Source of the DNA: Mogibacterium sp.
Lineage (GTDB): Bacteria > Bacillota > Clostridia > Peptostreptococcales > Anaerovoracaceae
Assembly (NCBI GenBank): GCA_017510725.1
Contig: JAFWMD010000049.1
Span: 18,478-82,477, forward strand
Direction: 5' to 3'
DNA: 64,000 bases
The notes under the pieces are model-generated. The model was not told the DNA's origin. It worked only from the letters and a program-made list of their open reading frames with translations, and searched no databases. The number at the start of each line of letters is the position of its first letter. The stretch's first letter is position 1. Positions 53,278 to 62,717 of this stretch are shown in pieces. A program made the translations under genes and the position numbers.

Positions 53278-54219
53278 CTATCCTTTTGCGTCACTTGCAT
53301 CCACCGCTCCGGATCTCTCCTGTAAACCGTATTCCCTTTCAAGAGAAAGTGCAAGAGGTGTGTCGTTAGTGAAGTATGTATCCACACCAATTCGTATCGC
53401 TTCCCTGATGGATGACTCATAGTCGAGTGTCCATGCGCTGAACAGCTTGCCGTGCTCATGCGCCGCTTCACAGTTGCTCTCCGTCATGAGGCCTCTGTCG
53501 ATATCTACGGAAATGATATCCACATACGGCATTTCGAGGCTGTCATTAAATCCCGACTGGCTCTTGCATACATACAGCTTAGGCATGTCCGGGAATTTTT
53601 CTTCCAGTATGCTCAATACATCAGTCGACATTGACTGCACTATGATCACATCGCTGTAGTCATACTCATCAACCAGCTCCTCAAAGGCGTTTATGGTCGC
53701 CTGATCGGATGATTTCAGCTCTATCACATAGGTGATATCCTTTCCGTATTTGTCGAACACCTCGCTGAGACGGAGTATCTTACCCCCTGAGTGTGTCGTG
53801 AGCGATTCGATTTCTTCCGAGCTTGCTGAGGAATATGTCAGGCTGTTTCCTGTAAGCCTTCCTGCTGTCGGATCATGTGAAACAAACAGCACTCCATCCG
53901 AGGAAATCACCAGATCCTGCTCTATGTACTCCGAACCTGCCGCAATCGCGTCATCATAAGCCTCAAAGGAATGCTCATATGCACCTGCGGATCCGCGGTG
54001 AGAATAGACATGCGATGCTATCAGTTTGTCCTGTGCACTCCCGGCAGTCAGAGCGATAGTCTCTCCTGCCTGATTGTGGTTCAGTTCCTCTTCAAGCTCT
54101 GCCCGTGCTTTCTTCCCGTGATTCAGCATCTCTGCTCTGCGGAACACATATGCGCCGGAGGCTGCTATCAGGGCAAGCATTATTATTATTGCTGTAATCA
54201 GAAACCGTCTTTTCTTCAT
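53278..54219 (-). CDS. Membrane-anchored glycerophosphodiester phosphodiesterase
   Basis: 313 residues. One N-terminal helix (FLITAIIIMLALIAASGAYVF) and then a GDPD barrel: YSHRGSAGAYEHSFEAYDDAI with the catalytic HRG, YIEQDLVISSDG with the acidic metal ligands, FVSHDPTAGRLTG with the second His, and WTLDYESSIREAIRIGVDTYFTNDTPLA. It splits glycerophosphodiesters; facing outward, it could trim glycerol-phosphate polymers or lipid head groups and so match the CDP-glycerol pathway at 31-33 kb (inference). Between kinases 2 and 3. Confidence 0.9.
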   Translation of the reverse strand: MKKRRFLITAIIIMLALIAASGAYVFRRAEMLNHGKKARAELEEELNHNQAGETIALTAGSAQDKLIASHVYSHRGSAGAYEHSFEAYDDAIAAGSEYIEQDLVISSDGVLFVSHDPTAGRLTGNSLTYSSASSEEIESLTTHSGGKILRLSEVFDKYGKDITYVIELKSSDQATINAFEELVDEYDYSDVIIVQSMSTDVLSILEEKFPDMPKLYVCKSQSGFNDSLEMPYVDIISVDIDRGLMTESNCEAAHEHGKLFSAWTLDYESSIREAIRIGVDTYFTNDTPLALSLEREYGLQERSGAVDASDAKG

Positions 54220-54249
54220 GTTCGGTATTATTATTCTTTTCCTTGGCCT

Positions 54250-56217
54250 TTATTCCAGGCCGTCCCATTCACATATATACCCGGAATAGTCCGGTGATTT
54301 GTAATACGGATGGCTTTCATAGCCTACTGACAGGCCTGAATTTGACATGTCCCACCACTTTCCGTATCTGCCGGTATCTGCCTTTGATACGCAGCAGAGC
54401 TGCAAGTAATTCTGATCGCCGTCGGAGCTGCTGTCCTTGTTATTAGGCTGATCCTTACGCCAGTTGGCATAGCCCCACGGTTCTCCGGTGATCCACGTGA
54501 AAGTGCCTTCATGACCTTCGTCCGTGCCGCCCAGCCAGAAGTTGTACTTAGTGCCGTAGTCTTCTATCAGGGAAACTATGAATTTCTGTTCATCAGCGCT
54601 TGTTATCGTAACAAGATGACCGTTCATCTGCTCGCATGCAGACTTGGCTTCAGTCCACAGTATGGACTCATTCACCAGTTTGTAGTAATGACCATTGAAC
54701 TCGATTGCATCCCTCAGGTATTGCGGGAACTCCTTGAGCCCGCTCACTTCAAAGCTGGTCTCCGTACCGCTTACCACGATGTCTGCAGATTCCGCCAGGT
54801 CCGCATCATATGCCGCCTTTATAGTCACAGTGTCTCCATTGCTCAGAGCTTCGGATGGCACGGCGGTAAATGTGATTTTGTTTATAAGGCTCTCCGCCCT
54901 GGCTCTCTTTTCGTCGTTCTTTATGCCCGCAAGGCATTCCATTTTTTTGCTGTCGTCAACGGTAAGAGTCCCTGCGATGACACCCTCGCCATCGTATCCG
55001 CTGACAGCAGGATCCGCCAGCAGATCGCCCAGGTTTAACTCTACCGGCCCTGCACTCATGCGTGTAACGAGGAAAATGCCCACAGCAGACAGGGCAATGG
55101 CAACAGCCGCAATTACCGCGATCAGACCCTTATTTGATTTCTTTTTCTTCAGAGCTGCGTTGATCTGCGAAGCCGCATTTACCGGTGAGGCTGCATTGAT
55201 CTGTGCAGCAGGCATGCTTCCCGTGTATGGCCTCATGCCCTGATCATATACAGGCATGCCCGCCGGATATGGTGCAAACGCCGGAGCTGCCTGCATGTTG
55301 TAGTTCGCCTGATAGTTCTCAAGATCCCTGCGCATCTGCTCAGCAGTCTGATATCTCATTCTCGGATCAGCCGCGCTTGCCTTCTGTATTATGTATGCCA
55401 GCATAGGCCCGGCATCTCTCGGAGGAGGTAATGGTTCTCCTCTGAAACGCCTCATTCTCGCCGTTTCCTCATCATTAGGAGTCACCCTCGCGGGCGGAGC
55501 CGGCAGAAACGGTCCGCGGTTCCCGTTCAGAAGAGAATACAGCACGATTCCGAGCGAATAGATGTCTACAGTCGAGTCATAATGCTCTCCCCTGAACACC
55601 TCAGGCGCCATATATTTATATGTACCCTTCTTCGACATCCCGCCCGTCGTCTTCTCCATCGTTCTCGCAATGCCGAAGTCTCCAAGCTTGAAGTCCCCGT
55701 TGTCCGAGATGAAGATATTCTGCGGCTTGATATCCCTGTGGATTATGTTCTTTCTGTGGCATGTCTCAAGAGCCTTGCACATGTCGATGCCCAGCTTAAC
55801 GACTTCTCTCTCATCCAGTCTCCTCTCAACCATGCGGTCGAGGAGCGGCGTGAGGAGTTCCATGCGGATAAGGATGTCGTAGCCGATTCCGTCATCGTGC
55901 GGGATGATCTGATGGTCCTCATAGCTCACTATGTTGCTGTTGCCCTTCAGCTGAGCCATGATCTCATTCTCATTGACGATTTCCCGGAGGATGCCTTCAT
56001 AGTACGCGGATACAGAAGCGAGATCCGAGCCTTCTGACATGCGGCTTTTGATGTCGTTTTCATCCTGCGGCACTGTAATGATTTTCAGAGCCGACCTGTA
56101 AGTCGTTCCGAATTCTTCTCTTGTTATTTCAAATACCTTGCCGAAACTGCCTTTTCCGAGCAGTCTTCCGAGATACCACGAGCCGAAGACCGGCTCATAT
56201 TTTCTGTATTCATCCAT
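54250..56217 (-). CDS. Transmembrane Ser/Thr protein kinase with C-type-lectin-like ectodomain (kinase 3)
   Basis: 655 residues. Complete kinase domain (HRDIKPQN, GDFGIAR, APEVFRG), then a linker with one RPYTGSM motif and short Ala/Asn repeats (AQINAASPVNAASQINAA). Helix GLIAVIAAVAIALSAVGIFLV leads to a beta-rich domain like that of kinase 2 (ADPAVSGYDGEGVIAGTL, ALSNGDTVTIKAAYDADL) and a lectin-like domain from about 506 (WTEAKSACEQMNGHLVTI, FWLGG, FTWITGEPWGYANW, QPNN, YICEWD). The kinase part is more diverged from kinases 1 and 2 than they are from each other. Confidence 0.9.
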   Translation of the reverse strand: MDEYRKYEPVFGSWYLGRLLGKGSFGKVFEITREEFGTTYRSALKIITVPQDENDIKSRMSEGSDLASVSAYYEGILREIVNENEIMAQLKGNSNIVSYEDHQIIPHDDGIGYDILIRMELLTPLLDRMVERRLDEREVVKLGIDMCKALETCHRKNIIHRDIKPQNIFISDNGDFKLGDFGIARTMEKTTGGMSKKGTYKYMAPEVFRGEHYDSTVDIYSLGIVLYSLLNGNRGPFLPAPPARVTPNDEETARMRRFRGEPLPPPRDAGPMLAYIIQKASAADPRMRYQTAEQMRRDLENYQANYNMQAAPAFAPYPAGMPVYDQGMRPYTGSMPAAQINAASPVNAASQINAALKKKKSNKGLIAVIAAVAIALSAVGIFLVTRMSAGPVELNLGDLLADPAVSGYDGEGVIAGTLTVDDSKKMECLAGIKNDEKRARAESLINKITFTAVPSEALSNGDTVTIKAAYDADLAESADIVVSGTETSFEVSGLKEFPQYLRDAIEFNGHYYKLVNESILWTEAKSACEQMNGHLVTITSADEQKFIVSLIEDYGTKYNFWLGGTDEGHEGTFTWITGEPWGYANWRKDQPNNKDSSSDGDQNYLQLCCVSKADTGRYGKWWDMSNSGLSVGYESHPYYKSPDYSGYICEWDGLE

Positions 56218-56248
56218 AATTCTTTTTCTGTCAGGCTTTTATCAGCGG

Positions 56249-56983
56249 TCAGTTCAGATACTCCTCAAGAGTAAGCCCGTTCTCTGTCATTTCCTTTGCC
56301 GCCTCAATACCTACATAACGTATATGCCATGGCTCATACGGATAGCCGCTGCTGTTCCCCTCCGGATATCTCAGTATGAATCCGTAGTCAGGCAGTTTTT
56401 CATGTATCCTTGCCCATATCTCAGGATACTGGACCAGATCCTCATTCTCATAGACAGTGTTGCCGTCAACTATCAGGTAAAGGTCCAGTGCCAGTCCGGT
56501 ATGATGTTCTGACGTTCCCGGCTCTGAAGCATACGTATGAGCATAAGCCTCTCCGTACTTTTCAGTGAAATCGTCGATGATCTTCTGCTGGTCCGCAACA
56601 CTCCTGTAGGCGGAATCCAGCTCTACATATATGCCCTCCTGCGCTAAATTGTCCTTGAGTTTCAGATACGCATCATAAGCTGTTTCCTCTGTCCACACTT
56701 CATCGCCTACGGAGTTCACAGTGGATACCAGACTGATTTTTTCTTCCCAGTCATCGGGAAGCATGTGGTTTTTGTCCACAAGTATGAGATAGTCTATATC
56801 CGGTGCATCCTGCTCTTCTTCTGTCTGCGGAGCAGGAGCTTCGGGCTCAGCGGCCATCTCCTCTGCCTCCTCTTCCCGGCTGTGTCTCATATTTGCCTGC
56901 CGGACGATAAAGACCGTACCGGCCGCTATCAGGAGTACTGTTATAACTATAAATACTGTCAGCTTTCTTGTTTTGGCTGTCAT
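56249..56983 (-). CDS. Membrane-anchored D-alanyl-D-alanine carboxypeptidase (VanY type)
   Basis: 244 residues: N-terminal helix (LTVFIVITVLLIAAGTVFIV), Glu/Pro-rich linker, then peptidase M15B. Zinc and catalytic motifs are clear: ELDSAYRSVADQQKII, GTSEHHTGLALDLYL (HxxxxxxD) and YEPWHIRYVG (WH). It removes the last D-alanine from peptidoglycan stems. Located between kinases 3 and 4, it is a plausible output or partner of the island. Confidence 0.92.
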   Translation of the reverse strand: MTAKTRKLTVFIVITVLLIAAGTVFIVRQANMRHSREEEAEEMAAEPEAPAPQTEEEQDAPDIDYLILVDKNHMLPDDWEEKISLVSTVNSVGDEVWTEETAYDAYLKLKDNLAQEGIYVELDSAYRSVADQQKIIDDFTEKYGEAYAHTYASEPGTSEHHTGLALDLYLIVDGNTVYENEDLVQYPEIWARIHEKLPDYGFILRYPEGNSSGYPYEPWHIRYVGIEAAKEMTENGLTLEEYLN

Positions 56984-56998
56984 TCAGCTGCCTCGCAA

Positions 56999-58951
56999 CT
57001 ATTTTTCAAGTTCGTACAGAGCATCGTTAAAGCATTTTGCCGCCGGAGTTTTGCTCTTTACGTATTTAAACACCAGGAAGTCATCGCTGTATCCGGCGCA
57101 CATCAGCAGTTTACTGAAATCTTCTCTGTGCACTCCGAGGGCTTTGATTCCTTCCTCAGAACTTACTGTATTTTCATTTATCTTATAGACATCGCTTGCT
57201 TTTGTTTCATCCGTCGCATGATCGTAACGGTTCGTTATCGTCTGCACTGTAGAAATGTATCCCTCCGGATCCATGCTGTATTTTTTGCTGCAGTAGTAAT
57301 CGTGGTCATCGCCCTCCCGGGTCGCAATATAGAACGAGCCGGACTTACCCGTATAGATGATATAGCATGCGCCTGCCGCCACATTATAATCCGACAGCAT
57401 TTCTCCATAATCGCACTCCACTGCCTGTCCGTCCTTGCATGTGTATATATGCAGATATGCTCTCCCGTCATCATCATGGAAGGACATGAATAGCAGTTCC
57501 GGGGTTCCGTCATTGTTGAGGTCTGCGAGTGCGACACATTTGTTTACGGCATCATCTACCACATCTCCTTGTTCATACTCACCGTAATCGTAATACATGT
57601 CTCCATCTACAGTCTTCTGCCAGAAGTACTGCTTTATGGTCGTCTCGTTTTCTCTAAGCACTTCTGCGTACGCCTGCTTATAATCGTTTTGCTGCTCGTC
57701 AGCAATTCCGGCTTCAGTCTCTGCTGCAGGCTGCTCAGGTACTACGGTAACAGCTTTCGGTTCATTGCCTCTCTTTATCAGGATAACAGCTGCAGCGGTA
57801 ATAACAGCCACAGCAAGACATATCACAGCAATGATTACCGCAGTATTGCCGGATGATTTCCGGGCCTGCTGAGGCATAGGCTGTGGCATTGGTTGCGGCA
57901 TCGGCTGCGGCGTTGGTCTCGCGGCAGGCTGCGGCACTGCTCTCATTGGTTCGACCGGTATGTTTCCCGTATAAGCTCTGCCTGAAGGTCTGCCGTAATA
58001 CATCAGATAATTTTCAAGATCGCAGCGCATCTCCTCTGCAGTCCGATATCTGTATGCAGGATGTGCCGCGCATGCTTTCTGTATGATGCCTGCCAGCATT
58101 GGGCCGGCATCCCTTGGCGCCGGTATAGGCTCTCCCCTGAAGCGTCTCATCATCGCTTCTTCCTCATCATGAGGTGTCACCCTTGCAGGCGGAGCCGGAA
58201 GAAACGGTCCGCGGTTCCCGTTCAGCAGAGAGTACAGCACGATACCGAGCGAGTATATGTCAACAGTTGAGTCGTAATTTTCTCCACGGAACACCTCAGG
58301 AGCCATGTACTTGTAGGTACCCTTCTTCGACATACCTCCTGCCGTTTTTTCTATAGTGCGTGCTATGCCGAAATCTCCCAGTTTATAGTCACCATATGGT
58401 GAAATGAAAATATTCTGAGGCTTTATATCCCTGTGGATGATGTTCCTGCTGTGGCAGACTTCCAGGGCTTTGCAGATGTCGATACCCAGTCTGACAACTT
58501 CCTGTTCATCGAGCCTTTTCTGTACCATGCGGTCGAGAAGCGGCGTGAGCAGCTCCATGCGGATAAGGATGTCATATCCTATACCGTCATCATGAGGGAT
58601 GATCTGGTGATCCTCATAGCTCACGATGTTGCTGTTGCCTCTGAACTGCGACATTATTTCGTTCTCATTGACGATCTGTTTCAGTATCTCCTCATAGTAT
58701 TCGGAGATCGTATTTATGTCCGTGCCTTCGGACATGCGGCTTTTTACATCGTCATCATCCTGAGGCACTGTAATGATTTTCAGAGCCGACCTGTAAGTCG
58801 TTCCGAATTCTTCTCTTGTTATTTCAAATACCTTGCCGAAGCTTCCTCTTCCGATCAGTCTCTTAAGATACCATGACCCGAAGATGGGCTCGTATTTTCT
58901 GTACTCGTCCATATAAGCTCTTTTCTTCTTTGGTTTTTCTGCATCCGACAT
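56999..58951 (-). CDS. Transmembrane Ser/Thr protein kinase with FG-GAP/EF-hand-like ectodomain (kinase 4)
   Basis: 650 residues. It has 13 extra residues (MSDAEKPKKKRAY) before the MDEYRKYEP start used by the four other kinases; the internal ATG at 58912 is equally possible. The kinase domain is complete (GRGSFG, HRDIKPQN, GDFG). The linker has SGRAYTGN and a run of MPQP repeats, with a helix about 370-393. The ectodomain differs from kinases 1-3: VALADLNNDGTPELLFMSFHDD is a Ca-binding FG-GAP/VCBS-like loop (DxNxDGxxE). Sensing of calcium or a wall ligand is inferred. Confidence 0.88.
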   Translation of the reverse strand: MSDAEKPKKKRAYMDEYRKYEPIFGSWYLKRLIGRGSFGKVFEITREEFGTTYRSALKIITVPQDDDDVKSRMSEGTDINTISEYYEEILKQIVNENEIMSQFRGNSNIVSYEDHQIIPHDDGIGYDILIRMELLTPLLDRMVQKRLDEQEVVRLGIDICKALEVCHSRNIIHRDIKPQNIFISPYGDYKLGDFGIARTIEKTAGGMSKKGTYKYMAPEVFRGENYDSTVDIYSLGIVLYSLLNGNRGPFLPAPPARVTPHDEEEAMMRRFRGEPIPAPRDAGPMLAGIIQKACAAHPAYRYRTAEEMRCDLENYLMYYGRPSGRAYTGNIPVEPMRAVPQPAARPTPQPMPQPMPQPMPQQARKSSGNTAVIIAVICLAVAVITAAAVILIKRGNEPKAVTVVPEQPAAETEAGIADEQQNDYKQAYAEVLRENETTIKQYFWQKTVDGDMYYDYGEYEQGDVVDDAVNKCVALADLNNDGTPELLFMSFHDDDGRAYLHIYTCKDGQAVECDYGEMLSDYNVAAGACYIIYTGKSGSFYIATREGDDHDYYCSKKYSMDPEGYISTVQTITNRYDHATDETKASDVYKINENTVSSEEGIKALGVHREDFSKLLMCAGYSDDFLVFKYVKSKTPAAKCFNDALYELEK

Positions 58952-58956
58952 TCCGG

Positions 58957-60435
58957 CTACTCTACAAGCTTTTCTCCTTCAAAGTAGGTGCAGATCCAGC
59001 CGTCCGTGATTCTCATCCACTCACCGGACATGTCGAGGCACTGTACTTTAGCGCCTTTCTTAAGGCTTGCGTAATCTCCGGATTTTCCTTCTGCCTGAGC
59101 TTTGTATTCATCCGACAGATCATCTCTCTTGATCTGATTAGCGCGTTTTTTCAGCCGTTCAGGTGTTGACCTCACGGCAACTCCCTCAGGAGATATGACC
59201 GTATATGTATGGTTTTTAATAAACCCATACTCGTTAATAGGCTCTTCAATGACCGGAGTGTCCTCAGCAACAGCCGGTTCATCCGTCACTGTTTCGACAA
59301 CTTCTTCAGAGCCATCACCTGTCTCTGCCGTTCCGGTGTTACCGTCTCCCCGTCCGGTTATGATGACCGCTGCCGCAGCTATTGCGATAACGGCAATAGT
59401 GAGGCATATCGATACGACGATGATTGCTGATTTGTTTCCGCTCTGTTTTGGAGCAGGCTGAACAGGAGAAGAAGGTGTACGTGGCGGAATAATGACAGGC
59501 TCTGTCGGGGCTTCTCTGTAGTACGAAAGATAGCTCTCGAGATCGCGTCTCATCCGATCTGCAGTCTGGTATCTCATCCTCGGATCTGCTGCGCTGGCCT
59601 TCTGTATGATCTGTGCCAGCATCAGGCTCGCGTCTCTCGGAGGAGGAAAAGCTTCTCCTCTGAATCTCCTCATCCTCGCTTCCTCTTCATCATTGTGGGT
59701 CACCCTTGCCGGCGGCGCCGGAAGGAACGGTCCGCGGTTTCCGTTCAGCAGAGAATACAGCACGATACCGAGTGAGTAGATGTCTACAGTTGAGTCGTAG
59801 TTTTCTCCCCGGAACACTTCAGGCGCCATGTACTTGTAGGTACCTTTTTTTGACATGCCGCCTGTTGTCTTTTCAATGGTGCGCGCGATGCCGAAATCTC
59901 CGAGTTTGAAATCTCCGTTATCCGAGATGAATATATTCTGAGGCTTTATGTCCCTGTGGATGATGTTCTTTCTGTGGCATACTTCGAGGGCTTTGCATAT
60001 GTCTATGCCCAGCTTCACCACTTCTTCCTGCGTAAGCGGTCTTTCAAGCATGCGGTCGAGAAGAGGCGTGAGCAGCTCCATGCGGATAAGGATGTCATAG
60101 CCTATACCGTCATCATGCGGGATTATCTGATGATCCTCATAGCTGACGATATTGCTGTTGCCCTTCAGCTGTGACATTATCTCATTTTCATTTATGATCT
60201 CTTTCAGTATGCCCTCATAGTATTCAGAGACCGACCTTATGTCTCTGCTTGCGGACATGCGGCTTTTTACGTCGTCATCATCCTGAGGAACTGTAATGAT
60301 TTTCAGAGCCGACCTGTATGTCGTTCCGAATTCTTCCCTTGTTATTTCATATACCTTACCGAAGCTTCCTTTTCCGATCAGTCTCTTAAGATACCATGAC
60401 CCGAAGATCGGCTCGTATTTTCTGTATTCATCCAT
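58957..60435 (-). CDS. Transmembrane Ser/Thr protein kinase with SH3-type ectodomain (kinase 5)
   Basis: 492 residues, the shortest of the five and the first transcribed. Kinase residues 15-300 complete (GKGSFG, HRDIKPQN, GDFGIAR, APEVF). Pro-rich linker without the YTG motif, helix 336-361, acidic spacer, and an external SH3-like domain (YTVISPEGVAVRSTPERL, YASLKKGAKVQCLDMSGEWMRI, GWICTYF). Bacterial SH3 domains commonly bind peptidoglycan, so it may sense the wall as PASTA kinases do. A weak TTGACA lies about 55 bases upstream with no well-spaced -10. Confidence 0.9.
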   Translation of the reverse strand: MDEYRKYEPIFGSWYLKRLIGKGSFGKVYEITREEFGTTYRSALKIITVPQDDDDVKSRMSASRDIRSVSEYYEGILKEIINENEIMSQLKGNSNIVSYEDHQIIPHDDGIGYDILIRMELLTPLLDRMLERPLTQEEVVKLGIDICKALEVCHRKNIIHRDIKPQNIFISDNGDFKLGDFGIARTIEKTTGGMSKKGTYKYMAPEVFRGENYDSTVDIYSLGIVLYSLLNGNRGPFLPAPPARVTHNDEEEARMRRFRGEAFPPPRDASLMLAQIIQKASAADPRMRYQTADRMRRDLESYLSYYREAPTEPVIIPPRTPSSPVQPAPKQSGNKSAIIVVSICLTIAVIAIAAAAVIITGRGDGNTGTAETGDGSEEVVETVTDEPAVAEDTPVIEEPINEYGFIKNHTYTVISPEGVAVRSTPERLKKRANQIKRDDLSDEYKAQAEGKSGDYASLKKGAKVQCLDMSGEWMRITDGWICTYFEGEKLVE

Positions 60436-60520
60436 CTCTTTACTTACCAGGTTTTCCTAATTTCGGGCAAAGCCCACTTATAGTTATTATACTTTATGCA
60501 GCTGTCAAAAATCATAAAAA

Positions 60521-61315
60521 TCAGGCATTCCGGTTACGCTGAACGCTCTGTTTTGAATAATACGTGATATATACGGTCCCTGCAGCTACGCATGCAAGCG
60601 ATATAACCTGGGAGACCGAAAGCAATCCGATGTACCCCCTGTATCCGTCGCCCCTGAAGAATTCCAGTACAAACCTTCCAGTCCCGTACAGAACTGCATA
60701 TTTGCTGAGCATCACATAGCCCGGCACTTTATGTTTTGAGTCTGCATAAAGGACAAAGAAAAGCGCAAACTCATATATTGATTCAATCAGCTGAACCGGG
60801 ACAAGAGGAACACTGTTAGGCGCAAATGCGGAATTGCTGTATATGACATGCAGCAAACCGTGTGTCTCCTTCCCGAAGCAGCATCCTGTAACATAGCAGC
60901 CTATTCTGCCAAAAGCATGTGCCAGAGGGAATGCCGGCAGTACAAGCTGGAGGGAGTGTGAAAATGATACGTCTGCTGATCTGCAGTAAAAATATATAGC
61001 CATCATGCAGCCCAGCAGTCCGCCGTAGAAAACAAATCCGCCAGCCAGATATGAATATCCTGCCTTTGCCAGTCCATACTCTCCGATATCTGCAATAACA
61101 TGTCTGCATTCGATCAGCAGATACAGGATTTTTGCTCCTGCTGCAGTGCCGGCAAGAGCGCATACCAGCTCAAGCTCAAGATGTCTGTCAAGGTCAATAT
61201 AGTACTCATTCCTTACACGTTTTTTCGTGTAAAAAACTGCAGCAATTATTCCAACTGCTGCAGCAAGACTATATGTCGGAATAGTTTTTCCCAATAGGCT
61301 GATCTGAGTAAACAT
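60521..61315 (-). CDS. lgt: Prolipoprotein diacylglyceryl transferase-like protein
   Basis: 264 residues, about seven helices. Lgt signatures are present: GGFVFYGGLLGCMMAIYFYC, LAHAFGRIGCYVTGCCFGKET (the HxxGRxGC core with Arg), VPVQLIESIYEFALFFVLY and LYGTGRFVLEFFRGD. Lgt transfers diacylglycerol to the lipobox cysteine of prolipoproteins; several lipoproteins in this window would need it. The N-terminus is somewhat diverged, so a specialised paralogue is possible. It follows a zinc-ribbon gene by 9 bases. Confidence 0.85.
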   Translation of the reverse strand: MFTQISLLGKTIPTYSLAAAVGIIAAVFYTKKRVRNEYYIDLDRHLELELVCALAGTAAGAKILYLLIECRHVIADIGEYGLAKAGYSYLAGGFVFYGGLLGCMMAIYFYCRSADVSFSHSLQLVLPAFPLAHAFGRIGCYVTGCCFGKETHGLLHVIYSNSAFAPNSVPLVPVQLIESIYEFALFFVLYADSKHKVPGYVMLSKYAVLYGTGRFVLEFFRGDGYRGYIGLLSVSQVISLACVAAGTVYITYYSKQSVQRNRNA

Positions 61316-61324
61316 CCTCGTCCT

Positions 61325-61786
61325 CTAATATAATGAAGCTCCCAGCATGCCTAAAGATCCGACGCACGCCACGCAGGCTACCAGTACTACCGCCCCGCCA
61401 ATCAGACCGATCAGTGAAAGCACAAACCCGGCTGTTCTCATTCCTCCTTCAAAGCCCTCACTTTTAGCTTTTCCGGCAAGGATAAGGCCTGCAATTCCGC
61501 ATCCGACGGAAACAATTGCTGAGTATCCGAAGAACCAGCAAACAACTGCGATTATTCCTAAAACAAGGCTTGCAGTGGCCTGGCCCTTACCCTTTTCAGG
61601 GTTGGCTCCTGCGCCGGCTGATGCTGATACCGGTGCAGCTATATGCGATGCAGACTGTGGAGGAGCATAGGCAGGAGTCTGTTTAGGCCCTGCATCAAGT
61701 TTAGTTCCACAATTTCCGCAGAACAGATCGTCTGCTTCATTCATCATTCCGCAATTCGGGCAGCGGATTCCATTCATCACTTCCAT
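61325..61786 (-). CDS. Zinc-ribbon membrane protein, DUF4190-like
   Basis: 153 residues. N-terminal ribbon CPNC...CGNC, a Pro/Ala linker, then two or three helices with the small-residue pattern of DUF4190 (KGKGQATASLVLGIIAVVCWFF, IAGLILAGKAKSEGFEGGMRTAG, GFVLSLIGLIGGAVVLVACV). AGGAAA lies before the ATG. Function is not known; such proteins recur beside bacterial Ser/Thr kinases. Confidence 0.72.
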   Translation of the reverse strand: MEVMNGIRCPNCGMMNEADDLFCGNCGTKLDAGPKQTPAYAPPQSASHIAAPVSASAGAGANPEKGKGQATASLVLGIIAVVCWFFGYSAIVSVGCGIAGLILAGKAKSEGFEGGMRTAGFVLSLIGLIGGAVVLVACVACVGSLGMLGASLY

Positions 61787-61813
61787 AATAATTTCCTCTC
61801 GTTTTCTGTTTTT

Positions 61814-62203
61814 CTACCGCAGCTGTGCCCCGCAATTCGGGCAGAAACGGTCATCTTTTTCCATCTGGGATAAGTTCGTTCCGCAGTAAGGACAAAACAG
61901 TAATTGTTCTTCTGTATCATTAAAGGCGCTTACAGTTACAGTTTCCGGTACCGGTCTTTCTGCTGTGTTTACCGGGCTGTCTGCAGGCCTTTCCGGCAGA
62001 TTAAGGGATTTTCCGGCCGGAGTGCCATAGTATCTGTCTGCAAGTCTTTCTTTTGGGGGCGGATTGTTTGCTTCCTTACTTCTTACATAGGCATTCCTGA
62101 CCGAGTCCCGTCCCTTGTCTGCTACAACATTGAGCAGGTATCTCACCACCACGACAGCACCACCAGCTGCCAAAAGGATCAATAAAGCTGTCGCATCATC
62201 CAT
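61814..62203 (-). CDS. Small membrane protein with C-terminal zinc ribbon
   Basis: 129 residues: an N-terminal helix (ATALLILLAAGGAVVVVRYLL), a polar linker, and CPYCGTNLSQ...CPNCGAQL at the end. The order is the reverse of the neighbour at 61325. Not assigned to a family; likely a cytoplasmic-facing adaptor. Confidence 0.6.
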   Translation of the reverse strand: MDDATALLILLAAGGAVVVVRYLLNVVADKGRDSVRNAYVRSKEANNPPPKERLADRYYGTPAGKSLNLPERPADSPVNTAERPVPETVTVSAFNDTEEQLLFCPYCGTNLSQMEKDDRFCPNCGAQLR

Positions 62204-62216
62204 GTTTTATGATCTC

Positions 62217-62696
62217 CTAAAAGCGTGTTTTCGTTTTAATTTCCATCATATGTGTTTCTACCATTGTTTCAGGGTCGAGTGAAAGGAGCATTTTTTCCGT
62301 CTGTGTCAGAAAAATATTCATGGTCATAAAATTCGGCACTCCATTTCTGCCTTTCCAATTAGTAAAGGATAAACTGTACAGATACTTTTCTTCAGATGTT
62401 CCCAGATATTGCAGAGCCGCATTCCATGAATGGCTTGATCTGAAAAAGATGATCTTTTTCCCATCAAAGTTGTAAGTAACTTCCACAGCATTGCCGGCAT
62501 AATTAACGTTCTTTGCTGCAGCTACTACAGCCTCATAAGGAGCATCAAGCTCAAATATCTGCTTATCCTCCCAGAAACTTTTATTTCTTTCTATTATCTT
62601 TCCTTCCTGGAGCAGCCCGGTTTTTTCTCTGTTTTTCAGATAATATGCCGTGCCTACAGCAGCCACACAAATGGCTATTATTATAAAGTTGTTCAT
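62217..62696 (-). CDS. Hypothetical protein with one N-terminal helix
   Basis: 159 residues, not recognised. The N-terminal helix (NFIIIAICVAAVGTAYYL) is followed by a mixed alpha/beta domain (QIFELDAPYEAVVAAAKNVNY, VEVTYNFDGKKIIFFRSSHSW) ending with MMEIKTKTRF. Gaps of 13 and 21 bases to its neighbours place it in the lgt operon. Confidence 0.55.
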   Translation of the reverse strand: MNNFIIIAICVAAVGTAYYLKNREKTGLLQEGKIIERNKSFWEDKQIFELDAPYEAVVAAAKNVNYAGNAVEVTYNFDGKKIIFFRSSHSWNAALQYLGTSEEKYLYSLSFTNWKGRNGVPNFMTMNIFLTQTEKMLLSLDPETMVETHMMEIKTKTRF

Positions 62697-62717
62697 ATAA
62701 GCGATCGCCTCCCATTA

